64,000 nt of DNA, from the NCBI RefSeq assembly GCF_016864375.1, contig NZ_CP069356.1:62001-126000 (forward strand). The letters are read 5' to 3'. The position numbers and the translations under genes were made by a program. The notes below the pieces were generated by a model, which searched no databases, was not told where the DNA came from, and saw only the letters and a program-made list of their open reading frames with translations. Below, one piece after another: positions 8,880 to 16,764 of this stretch (positions are counted from its first letter, which is position 1; each line of letters begins with the position of its first letter). This stretch comes from Microvirga sp. VF16. GTDB lineage: Bacteria; Pseudomonadota; Alphaproteobacteria; Rhizobiales; Beijerinckiaceae.

Positions 8880-9905
8880 ATGAGCACGGTCACTACCATT
8901 GGTCTGGACATCGCCAAGTCCGTCTTCCAGGTGCATGGCATCGATGCCGAAGGGGTCGTGATCATCCGACGCCAGGTCAGGCGAGGGCAGGTGCTCAAGT
9001 TCTTTGCTTCCCTGCCACCCTGTCTGATCGGCATCGAGGCCTGTGCGAGCGCCCATCACTGGTCACGGGAGTTGCAGAGCCTCGGTCATGAGGTGAAGCT
9101 CATGCCGCCGGCTTATGTCAAACCGTATGTAAAACGACAGAAGAACGACATGGCCGATGCCGAGGCGATCTGCGAGGCAGTCACCCGGCCCACCATGCGC
9201 TTTGTCGAGACGAAGACGTGCGAGCAGCAAAGCACCCTGATGCTGCACCGGGTGCGGCTGATGCAGGTGCGGCAGAGGACCATGCTCACCAATGCGATCC
9301 GAGCACACCTGGCGGAGTTCGGCGTGGTGGCGAAGATCGGCCGGGAAGGTGTTGATGAGTTGCTGCTCATGGTCAGCAACGAAGATGAGCGCATCCCGGA
9401 GCTGGCCCGGGCCTGCATCCTGGCCTTGGCCGAGCAACTGGTGCTGCTCAAGCGCCAGATCCTGGAGATGGACCGACGGATCACCGCCTGCCACCGCGCC
9501 AACGAAGTCAGCCGCCGGTTGGCCGAGATCCCCGGTGTGGGTCCGCTGCTCGCATCAGCTCTCGTGGCCCATGTTCCCAACCCGAAGGCCTTCTCATCCG
9601 GGCGCAATCTGGCGGCCTGGATCGGCTTGGTGCCGAAGCAGAACTCCAGCGGCGGCAAGGAGCGGCTCGGCGGCGTGACCAAACAGGGCAACCGCTACCT
9701 GCGCTCCCTGCTGACGGTGGGCGCACTCGCAGTGATCCGCTTTGCCCAGCGGCACGGGACGAAGCGGCCGTGGATCGTGCAACTGCTGGCGCGGCGGGCC
9801 ACGAAGGTAGCGGCGGTGGCCCTGGCCAACAAGATGGCCCGGATGGTGTGGGCGATCATGGCCAAGGGCGAGCACTATCGGGAGCCTGTTGTACAAGCGG
9901 CATAA
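8880..9905 (+). CDS. IS110-family (IS1111-like) transposase, outer element, copy A
   Basis: The 341-residue recombinase has the N-terminal DEDD (RuvC-like) domain beginning GLDIAKSVFQVHG, with the KNDMADAEAICEA segment around residue 90, and the C-terminal Transposase_20 domain with IPGVGPLLASAL and SSGRNLAAWIGLVPKQNSSG, which carries the catalytic serine. GGAG 6 bp upstream supports ATG 8880; a TTG at 8850 is an alternative. The gene is complete and matches the copy at 52339-53364, so both may be active. Confidence 0.9.
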   Translation: MSTVTTIGLDIAKSVFQVHGIDAEGVVIIRRQVRRGQVLKFFASLPPCLIGIEACASAHHWSRELQSLGHEVKLMPPAYVKPYVKRQKNDMADAEAICEAVTRPTMRFVETKTCEQQSTLMLHRVRLMQVRQRTMLTNAIRAHLAEFGVVAKIGREGVDELLLMVSNEDERIPELARACILALAEQLVLLKRQILEMDRRITACHRANEVSRRLAEIPGVGPLLASALVAHVPNPKAFSSGRNLAAWIGLVPKQNSSGGKERLGGVTKQGNRYLRSLLTVGALAVIRFAQRHGTKRPWIVQLLARRATKVAAVALANKMARMVWAIMAKGEHYREPVVQAA

Positions 9906-10106
9906 TCATCGTCGGAAGGCTCCGGCGATCACGAGGTTGGAAAGGGCGAACAGACGTTAATGCAGGATCCGGTCGAACCGGGAAGCGGGACACCCCACTC
10001 GTGCCAGAGCATCTTGGAATGCGAGCTTTTGGTCGGGACCCCTTCGCGGAGGGCATTATGGCCAGCGGTCATAAGCACCGCATCAACAGGTCGAACACAT
10101 GGCCTA
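9906..10106 (+). ncRNA. Candidate bridge (seek) RNA region of the outer IS110 element
   Basis: About 200 bp of noncoding DNA separates the transposase stop from the inner element. In IS1111-type elements the guide RNA that pairs with target and donor DNA is encoded downstream of the transposase. The stretch contains short hairpins, for example CCGGT-cga-ACCGG at 9969-9981. Its presence is inferred from family knowledge and position, not proven by sequence. Confidence 0.35.
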
Positions 10107-10385
10107 TGTGGACGGCCCCCGCCTCGCAAGAAGATTTCGGCATGGTTTGATCGGATCGCTTGCGGTCATATGTCCGGCCTTTCATTGCAGTCACACATGA
10201 CCGCTGGCCAAGATGGCGTCCGCTCTGTGAGTTCCCAACAGCACCGCGGCCTCGCCAGACCACAGTCATGTGCGGAGTGTCTCACCGTCTGGATCGATCG
10301 ATCACACCATCTGCTCGCTTCCTTGCAAGGTCCGACACCAGCTCAACACGAGAGCGCTTGAAGGGTTCTCATGTCGGGCTGATCT
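10107..10385 (-). ncRNA. Candidate bridge (seek) RNA region of the inner IS110 element
   Basis: This is 279 bp without a credible gene, downstream of the inner transposase and ending at the inverted repeat, which is the position of the guide RNA in IS1111-type elements. The assignment rests on position only. Confidence 0.3.
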
Positions 10386-11429
10386 CTACACAGCGCACGC
10401 CGCTGCCGATACTGACGCTGGGGCTTTGTAGCTCTCCCCTGTCACCATCAGCTTCCAGGCAATGCGGGCGATCTTGTTGGCCAGCGCCACGGCAACCAGC
10501 TTGGGCGGCTTGCGCTGGAGCAACGCCACCAGCCACGGCGAAGGCGGCGCACTCTGGCCGCGCCGCAACTGCCGGATGACAGCAGTCGCCCCGACCACCA
10601 GCACGCTGCGCAGGGCCTCGTCACCGGCCCGCGTGATCACCCCATGCCGCACCTTGCCGGCGGTGGAATGATCCTTCGGGGTCAAGCCAAGCCAGGCGGC
10701 AAAGTGGCGGGCCGAGCGAAAGGCCTCGGGTGCAGGCGTCTTCATCACCAACATCGCAGCGCCGATCGGACCCACCCCAGGAATCCTGGCCAAGCGTCGG
10801 CTGATCTCATGGGCGCGGTGCCAAGCCATGAGGCGATCTTCAATCTCCTCCAATCGGGCCTGCAGCTGCGCATACTCCGTGGCCTGCATCGCAAACAGCT
10901 CCCGGGCGAGAGCCGGCAAGGTCTCCTCGGTTTTGACCCGCTCCAGCAGAGGCTCGATCCGGCACAGCCCCTTAGGGGCAATGAGCCCGAACTCCGCCGC
11001 ATAGCCGCGGATCACGTTGACCAGCTGGGTGCGCTGCCGGATCAAGCGATCGCGCACGCCCACCAGCATCAAGGCCGCCTGCTGGTCGGCTGTTTTGACC
11101 GGCACGAAGCGCATGGTGGGCCGGCTCATCGCCTCGCAGATCGCCTCGGCATCAGCCGCATCGTTCTTGCCACGCTTGACGTACGGCTTGGCCAATTGCG
11201 GCGCGATCAGCTTCACCTGGTGCCCTAACGACTGCAGAAGGCGCGCCCAATGGTGCGAGCCCCCACAGGCTTCAAGGGCAACTACGGTGGGCGGAAGCTT
11301 GCCAAAGAAGGTGATCAGATCCTGGCGCCGCAGCTTCTTGCGCAGCACCGGCTCCTCGGCGGCATTCACGCCGTGCAGTTGGAAGACGTGCTTTGACGTA
11401 TCCATTCCGATGCGGATAATCTGGTCCAT
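10386..11429 (-). CDS. IS110-family (IS1111-like) transposase, inner element, copy A
   Basis: The 347-residue protein begins MDQIIRIGMDTSKHVFQLHG, with the first catalytic Asp of the DEDD domain. It has KRGKNDAADAEAICEA around residue 90 and the C-terminal IPGVGPIGAAML and AWLGLTPKDHSTAG segments of Transposase_20. AGGAGA 7 bp before the ATG at 11429 supports this start; the frame remains open farther upstream but that part is not homologous. It is related to, but clearly different from, the transposase at 8880. Confidence 0.9.
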   Translation of the reverse strand: MDQIIRIGMDTSKHVFQLHGVNAAEEPVLRKKLRRQDLITFFGKLPPTVVALEACGGSHHWARLLQSLGHQVKLIAPQLAKPYVKRGKNDAADAEAICEAMSRPTMRFVPVKTADQQAALMLVGVRDRLIRQRTQLVNVIRGYAAEFGLIAPKGLCRIEPLLERVKTEETLPALARELFAMQATEYAQLQARLEEIEDRLMAWHRAHEISRRLARIPGVGPIGAAMLVMKTPAPEAFRSARHFAAWLGLTPKDHSTAGKVRHGVITRAGDEALRSVLVVGATAVIRQLRRGQSAPPSPWLVALLQRKPPKLVAVALANKIARIAWKLMVTGESYKAPASVSAAACAV

Positions 11430-11590
11430 GGACGGTCTCCTGTGACTGAGATCTGCAACGACCTCATTCTGGCACAGCGATGCCGTAAGGGGGCCGTCCA
11501 CTCCAACAGCATCGACCAGCCTTGCAGAAGCGTTTAATAAATCCCTTGCCAACAGGGAGCCGTCCACACATGGCACATCCCGGAAGTAAG

Positions 11591-12679
11591 TGTCTGGTGG
11601 CGGAACGTTGTTGGGACCAAGTGCGTTGCGCGATTGAGGAGTATGCTTGGCGCTTTGACGGCCTGCGGCGCCGAGCTCCTCATCGCAGGAGGACATGATG
11701 CACTCCCTTCATCCGCAAGCCCGCACCACTCCAGCCGTCCGCCAGGAGATTGCCCGCTCATCCGAGCCGACGGGCGTGCTGGCCCAGCGCTTCAGTGTGA
11801 GCACCGAGACGGTCCGCAAATGGCGCAAGCGCGGCCCCAAAGACTGTCAGGACCACAGCAGCCGGCCGCACAAGCTGCCCTGGAGGGCCACCGAGGAGGA
11901 ACGCGCCATCGTCTGCGCCCTGAGGCAGGCCACCGGCTTTCCGCTCGACGATCTGACCTTCGTGGTCACGCATTTCCTGCCGCATCTCAACCGTGATGCG
12001 GTCTACCGCATCCTCAAGGCTGAAGGCTTAGGCCGCCTGCCACCGGCGCAGCAGCGCCAGCGCCGGAGCGGCACCTTCAAGGACTACGATCTCGGCTTCG
12101 TGCACATGGACATCAAACACCTGCCCAAGCTGAGAACCGCCAATGGCGAGAGCCGCAAACGCTTCCTCTATGTCGCCATCGACCGCTGCTCGCGCTGGGT
12201 GCACCTGGCCGTCAAAGACGACGAGCTGGCCATAAGCGCGATTGCCTTCCTCAAAGAAGCGATCCGCGCGTTTCCCTTCAAGGTCACCCACGTGCTCACC
12301 GACCGTGGCTCGTGCTTTACCGCTGATGGCTTCGAGGACGCCTGCCACCAGTTGAAGGTGGAGCATCGCAGGACCAAGCCGTATACGCCGCAGACGAATG
12401 GTCTCGCCGAGCGCTTCAATGGACGGGTGCAGCGTGAAGTGCTCGGCATCACGATCTACAGCCATGGGGATCTGGAGACGCTGCTCAAGGGCTTCAACCA
12501 AGCCTACAACAGAAGACGCCAGCGCGTGCTCAAGGGGCGATCACCGGACGAGGTCGTGCGAAGCCGCTTGGTCGCTGAGCCGAAGCTGGCCAATCGGCGC
12601 GCGAAGCCACCCGATCCACACGCTTTGCCTCAAGCCCTCCAGGTCGTCGCTCACGCCAAGGAGGTCTCGCATCCAGACA
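11591..12679 (+). mobile_element. IS481-family insertion sequence, copy A, with 6-bp target duplication
   Basis: The ends are TGTCTGGTGGCGG on the left and the complement of TGTCTGGATGCGAG on the right (7-bp perfect tips). The direct repeat AGTAAG flanks both ends (11585-11590 and 12680-12685), as expected for a simple insertion. The 1,089-bp element holds one transposase gene. A second copy lies at 60170-61258. Confidence 0.85.
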
Positions 12680-12684
12680 AGTAA
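11698..12684 (+). CDS. IS481-family transposase, copy A
   Basis: The 328-residue protein has an N-terminal helix-turn-helix (VLAQRFSVSTETVRKWRKRG) and an rve integrase core with the DDE triad in HMDIKHL, LTDRGSCF and GLAERFNG. ATG 11698 is 5 bp after AGGAGGAC; ATG 11695 is also possible. The frame runs through the right inverted repeat, and the stop codon TAA (12682-12684) is supplied by the target duplication, so the C terminus of this protein depends on where the element inserted. In copy B the protein is 12 residues longer. Confidence 0.9.
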   Translation: MHSLHPQARTTPAVRQEIARSSEPTGVLAQRFSVSTETVRKWRKRGPKDCQDHSSRPHKLPWRATEEERAIVCALRQATGFPLDDLTFVVTHFLPHLNRDAVYRILKAEGLGRLPPAQQRQRRSGTFKDYDLGFVHMDIKHLPKLRTANGESRKRFLYVAIDRCSRWVHLAVKDDELAISAIAFLKEAIRAFPFKVTHVLTDRGSCFTADGFEDACHQLKVEHRRTKPYTPQTNGLAERFNGRVQREVLGITIYSHGDLETLLKGFNQAYNRRRQRVLKGRSPDEVVRSRLVAEPKLANRRAKPPDPHALPQALQVVAHAKEVSHPDK

Positions 12685-12898
12685 GTCGAATGTCCGCTCA
12701 GGCGGGAACATAGGACCTCCTGAAGGGCAGGGATCTTCTGAGCCTGACCCAGAAGAGGCCTTCCCGGACGAACCATGTGGGGAACCCTCACTCACATCGG
12801 ACATTAGCCCGCTGTGCTTTCACCACCGCAACAGGCCAAGCGCAGCCTTTCCGTTCCCGTGGACGTCCGAAACGCTGCGCGTGATCGGAAGAGGCGCC

Positions 12899-14077
12899 AT
12901 GTCTGACATCGTCGTAAAAAGCCCCATGCAGTATCTCGACCGGGCCACGCAAGCATTGCGGGACCTCGGTATCGTCCCTCCTCAAGCCATGGACGCTCCC
13001 ATCAACGGCCTCTTGGAGAAGATCTCAGACCTGGATCAGGACCGGATCGTGATCATCGCCCGCACCCTGGGTCAGACCAGCGTGTTCAATGAGGTCGTCC
13101 GCGAGCAGACGCAGGCGATGGAGATCGGTGAGCGCTACCGCCAGATCACCGAAGCCTTCAACTCCATCCGCGACGACACGAAGAAGATGGTCGACCAACT
13201 CGAGGACCAGAAGATCGACCTCTTCGAACGGATCAACAATGTCTGGATGAAGCTCTCCCGCGGCGATGTTGCGGACCGGTTCGATGAGATCAAGGAGGTC
13301 TACCTCGATGTGACACGCTCAACGAAGGATCAGATTGAGCGTGAGCAGATCATTCTCGATGCCTACCGCGACTTCCGTGGTGCCCTCAAGCATGCCGAGG
13401 TCATGGCCTTGGAGGTGCTCCGGACCGCGGAGCAGAAGCTGGAGGCGGCCAAGGCGGATCTGCAAAGGGCGTCCGACGCGGTCGCCAACTTCAAGGGCAC
13501 GGAGGTGGCCGAACGGGCCCGGCTGGAGCTCGCCCGCGACGAGCAGCTCCGTCGCACGCAGGATGAGGAGAAGCGCTACCAGATCGCCAAGGATCTCTCC
13601 GACAACCTGACCGTCAGCTACAACACCTCCGAGGTGATCATGGCCCGTCTGATGCAGATGACCAACGCCAAGGAGCGCGTCTATGCTCAGGCTGTGACCT
13701 TCTTCTCCACCAACGATTCCGTGTTCACGGCGCTGAAGGCGTCGTTCACCGGCATGTTCGGCCTGAATGAGTCGACCCAGACCCTGAACGAGATGAAGGA
13801 AGGCGTCTCGCGCAGCCTGGAGGTGCTGGCCGAGATCGGCAACCAGGTCGGTGAGGCGGCCGTGAAGGCCGGCTACGGCCCGACGATCCGGGCCGATGCG
13901 GTCAGGAAGCTCGTGGACTCGGTGATCACGTTCCAGGAGCGCTCTCAGGAGATCATCGGCGAGATGCGCCGGCTCGCGACGCAGAACTCGGCCGAGATCC
14001 GCGACGCGGTCGAGGACGGCAAGCGACGTATCGCTCGCCTCGTGGCGGAAGGACAGGCCCTGCCGGCCAATGGCTGA
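12899..14077 (+). CDS. Coiled-coil protein of unknown function, first gene of a three-gene module
   Basis: The 392-residue protein is almost entirely predicted helix and rich in Glu, Arg, Ala and Gln. Long heptad-like stretches run between residues 70 and 240 (for example AEQKLEAAKADLQRASDAV). There is no signal peptide or membrane helix. A segment near residue 95 (TKKMVDQLEDQKIDLFERI) superficially recalls TelA/PspA-like helical proteins, but I do not recognise a firm family. The start at 12899 (MSDIVVKS) is chosen because the upstream in-frame sequence overlaps the IS481 element. Its last 8 bases overlap the next gene, so the two are translationally coupled. Confidence 0.75.
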   Translation: MSDIVVKSPMQYLDRATQALRDLGIVPPQAMDAPINGLLEKISDLDQDRIVIIARTLGQTSVFNEVVREQTQAMEIGERYRQITEAFNSIRDDTKKMVDQLEDQKIDLFERINNVWMKLSRGDVADRFDEIKEVYLDVTRSTKDQIEREQIILDAYRDFRGALKHAEVMALEVLRTAEQKLEAAKADLQRASDAVANFKGTEVAERARLELARDEQLRRTQDEEKRYQIAKDLSDNLTVSYNTSEVIMARLMQMTNAKERVYAQAVTFFSTNDSVFTALKASFTGMFGLNESTQTLNEMKEGVSRSLEVLAEIGNQVGEAAVKAGYGPTIRADAVRKLVDSVITFQERSQEIIGEMRRLATQNSAEIRDAVEDGKRRIARLVAEGQALPANG

Positions 14078-15053
14078 GATGGCCTCACCACTGCCCGCGA
14101 GCCCGCCTGACAGGCCAGCTCAGAGCCTCGATGAGGTGATGCTCGCGATGGATGTGGTGGACACGCTCCGCCACCAGGAGAACCTCGTCAGCCGCGAACT
14201 CGGCGAGGAGGTCCGCGATGCCCAGCTTCTGCAACGGCTGCGCGAGATTTACCGCGGGCAAGGCATCGAGGTGCCCGACCGGATCCTGCAAGAGGGCGTG
14301 CAGGCCCTCAAGGAGCAGCGCTTCGTCTACACCCCGCCCGGTCCCAGCTTCGCGCGCACGGTGGCGCGGGCCTGGGTCAACCGCGGACGCTTCGGCCGGA
14401 CCCTCTTGGCTCTCGCGGCGCTCCTCGGCCTCGGCTGGGGCGCCTATCACTTCGGTGTGGTCGAACCGGCCCGGCAGCGGGCGGCGCAGGAGCAAGCCCT
14501 GGCCGAGCGCAACCGGATCGAACTCGCCGAGAGGCTGCCGGCCGCCCTGGAGCAGGGACACGAGGACGTGCTGCGCGAGGCGCAGGTGCCGGCAGCACGG
14601 GAACGGGCCGGCCGGATCCTCGCGGACGGCAAGGCCGCCATCGAACGGAAGGACGCCGAGGGCGCCCGGCAGGCGATCAATGACCTGGAGGTGCTGCGCG
14701 CGGAATTGCGGCGCGAGTATATCCTGCGCATCGTCTCGCGCCCGGGCGAGCCGACGGGTGTCTGGCGGGTGCCGCAGCGCAATCCCGCTGGCCGGAACTA
14801 CTACCTGATCGTGGAGGCGGTTACTCCGGACGGACGCATTCTCAGTTTGTCGGTGACCAGCGAGGAGGATGGCCGGACCGTGACGACATCGAAGTGGGGC
14901 GTGCGCGTTGATGAGGCTATGGCCATGCAGGTGCAGCGGGACAAGAATGACGATGGCATCGTGCAGCGCAACCGCCTCGGCGAGAAACGCCGAGGCCAGC
15001 TCGACGTGAACTACCTGATGCCGGTCCTCGGCGGCGCGATCACACAATGGTAA
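14070..15053 (+). CDS. Single-pass membrane protein (DUF6384-like), second gene of the module
   Basis: The 327-residue protein has a cytoplasmic N-terminal region with the phrase SLDEVMLAMDVVDTLRH, one membrane helix around residues 110-130 (LLALAALLGLGWGAYHFGVV), a charged coiled-coil stretch and a C-terminal domain ending in YLMPVLGGAITQW. From memory the N-terminal half resembles proteins annotated DUF6384; function unknown. It overlaps the upstream gene by 8 bp and ends 4 bp before the next. It could anchor the two coiled-coil partners to the inner membrane. Confidence 0.72.
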   Translation: MAEMASPLPASPPDRPAQSLDEVMLAMDVVDTLRHQENLVSRELGEEVRDAQLLQRLREIYRGQGIEVPDRILQEGVQALKEQRFVYTPPGPSFARTVARAWVNRGRFGRTLLALAALLGLGWGAYHFGVVEPARQRAAQEQALAERNRIELAERLPAALEQGHEDVLREAQVPAARERAGRILADGKAAIERKDAEGARQAINDLEVLRAELRREYILRIVSRPGEPTGVWRVPQRNPAGRNYYLIVEAVTPDGRILSLSVTSEEDGRTVTTSKWGVRVDEAMAMQVQRDKNDDGIVQRNRLGEKRRGQLDVNYLMPVLGGAITQW

Positions 15054-15057
15054 GGCG

Positions 15058-16449
15058 ATGGTATCGGGACGGCAGGCACTCGCGCAGATCGAGCAGTTCG
15101 TCGAGAAGGCTCGCCAGCAGGAGGCGCAGTGCGAGCGAGCCTATGCCATCGCGACCGAGGAGATCGGTCGCCTGCGGATTGAACGCACGGAACGCTTCCG
15201 CGAGCTGGCGCGGCTGAGGCTAAACGCGATCACGCAGGAAAAGGTCGTCGGGAACCTGGACGCCGCCGAGCGCCAAGCGCTCGGCGTGCTCAACAGCCGC
15301 CAGGAGGCGCTACGGCAATTGACCGAGCGGCGCCGGCAGGCAGAAGAGCGTGTGCGCCAGGCAGAGGCAGGTCGGCAAACCGCAGTGGACGCCCTGGAGC
15401 GAGCCTTGGCCGATGTCGAGACGATCCGCAAGAATGTCGAGGCCCAGGTCAGCACCAATGCCGATTGGGTCACGGCCCGGGCTCGGGTCGGTGAGCTCAC
15501 CGGACAAGCACAGCAGGCGGAGAAGAAGGCTGTGCAGGCTGAAGCCGACCGGGACGAGAAGCGCCGTCCTTATGAGGAAGACCCCTTGTTCATGTACCTG
15601 TGGAAGCGGAAGTTCGGCAGCGCCGCCTACAGGGCCAATCCCTTCACCCGCACCATGGACCGCCTGGTGGCGCGCGTCGTCGGCTATGACAAGGCGCGGG
15701 CCAATTACGCCCTGCTGAACGAGATTCCCGAGCGGCTGCGCGAGCATGCCCGCCGGCTCATCGGTGAACTGCGGGAGGCGCGAGACAGGCTAACGGCCCT
15801 GGAACGCAAGGCGCTCGTGGACGCTGCCATCGAAGCCGCCGAGGCCAAGGCGGCAAAGGCGCGAGATGGTGTAGCAGACGCCGACGGCAGACTCGCCGCG
15901 GCCCGGGAGGCGCTGGCCACGTTGGACCGCACCTATGACGCCTCGGTCCTCGAGGGGGACGCTCCGTACCGTGAGGCCGTCGAGGTCCTGGCTGCCGCCG
16001 ATCAGCGCGAAAACCTCGACCAGCTCTACCAGGAGGCGCTGCGCACGCCGACCCCGCGCGACGAGGAGATCGTCCGGCGGATCCAGGCGACGGACGACAT
16101 GATCAACCAGGCGCTGCGCAAAGCAGTGGATGCTCATCAGCGGCGCAAGGAGATTGCCCAGCGCCGCGCCATGATTGAGCACGAATGGGAGGAGCTTCGG
16201 CACCAAGGCTACGACACCCCTTATGGGACCTTTGGCAACGAGGCCGCCCTTGGCAACGTACTGGGTGGCGTTCTCACGGGTGCGATTGGCGGTGCGATCC
16301 TGGGCCAGGTTCTGCGCGGCGGCTTCCACCATGGGCCGAGCCCATGGGATTCTGGCTTTGGCGGCGGATTGCCGATTCCGCCCCCGGACGGGTTCGGGAC
16401 CGGCGGGTCTTTTGGTGGTGGGGACTTCAGGACAGGCGGGTCATTCTGA
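15058..16449 (+). CDS. Coiled-coil protein with glycine-rich tail, third gene of the module
   Basis: The 463-residue protein has long charged coiled coils (roughly residues 5-130 and 220-370) rich in Arg, Glu and Ala, separated by a short segment with LFMYLWKRKFGSAAYRANPF. It ends in a hydrophobic glycine-rich motif (GGVLTGAIGGAILGQVL, near residue 400) and a Gly/Phe/Pro-rich tail. The glycine-zipper-like segment could insert in or assemble on a membrane. It starts 4 bp after the previous gene. No enzymatic motif is visible, and I do not recognise a family. Confidence 0.72.
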   Translation: MVSGRQALAQIEQFVEKARQQEAQCERAYAIATEEIGRLRIERTERFRELARLRLNAITQEKVVGNLDAAERQALGVLNSRQEALRQLTERRRQAEERVRQAEAGRQTAVDALERALADVETIRKNVEAQVSTNADWVTARARVGELTGQAQQAEKKAVQAEADRDEKRRPYEEDPLFMYLWKRKFGSAAYRANPFTRTMDRLVARVVGYDKARANYALLNEIPERLREHARRLIGELREARDRLTALERKALVDAAIEAAEAKAAKARDGVADADGRLAAAREALATLDRTYDASVLEGDAPYREAVEVLAAADQRENLDQLYQEALRTPTPRDEEIVRRIQATDDMINQALRKAVDAHQRRKEIAQRRAMIEHEWEELRHQGYDTPYGTFGNEAALGNVLGGVLTGAIGGAILGQVLRGGFHHGPSPWDSGFGGGLPIPPPDGFGTGGSFGGGDFRTGGSF

Positions 16450-16764
16450 TCGGATGTGACGGGTGGATGCAGACAACCCAGTGCGCGACCCAGTTCCCCT
16501 TAGCGGAATCAATCCAGAAGGCAGGCTTCATCTCGAATGGCCGCTTCTGGCTCACTCGGGAAGTAAATCGAAGGTCCGCTTTTGGATGCAATTCAGCCCT
16601 TTCCATAAGGAAGGGACTGGCCTCGACTATCAGACGGACCGGATCAAATCTGGTGTTTTTTGCGACCGAATGCCGTACCGCTCAAGGACTCTGCCTTGGG
16701 CAACTCGTGGCACCAAAGTGTGTCAGCCTCAACGGCAACGGAACGTACCTGTCCTCCGACGCGC
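16450..16764. other. Intergenic 315 bp containing a repeat module
   Basis: This is the convergent gap between the three-gene module and the phosphatase. It holds no credible gene. At 16560-16586 it contains GGAAGTAAATCGAAGGTCCG followed by CTTTTGG, a form of the dispersed module also found at the IS481 insertion site and near 55173. No T-rich terminator was seen. Confidence 0.5.

Larger units (their letters stand above)
10107..11501 (-). mobile_element. Inner IS110-family element, copy A
   Basis: Inverted repeats GTGGACGGCCCCC (10108-10120) and GGGGGCCGTCCAC (11489-11501) bound about 1.4 kb with one minus-strand transposase gene. The repeats resemble those of the outer element (shared GTGGACGGC core), so the two elements are relatives. 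The noncoding part downstream of its transposase (10107-10385) is the likely guide-RNA region. Confidence 0.65.
8803..11575. mobile_element. IS110-family double element, copy A
   Basis: This 2,773-bp block is repeated, apparently without change, at 52262-55034. Outer inverted repeats TGTGGACGGCTCCC lie at 8811-8824 and, inverted, at 11555-11568. It holds two convergent IS110-family transposase genes. A second pair of related inverted repeats (GTGGACGGCCCCC) at 10108-10120 and 11489-11501 encloses the minus-strand gene. The simplest reading is that a second element inserted near the right end of the first. Inverted repeats plus noncoding DNA downstream of the transposase point to the IS1111 subgroup. 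Confidence 0.85.

Noticed and set aside
12398..12898. In-frame extension upstream of the first coiled-coil gene
   Set aside because: It overlaps the IS481 transposase gene in another frame and encodes low-complexity Arg/Ser sequence; the real start is near 12899.
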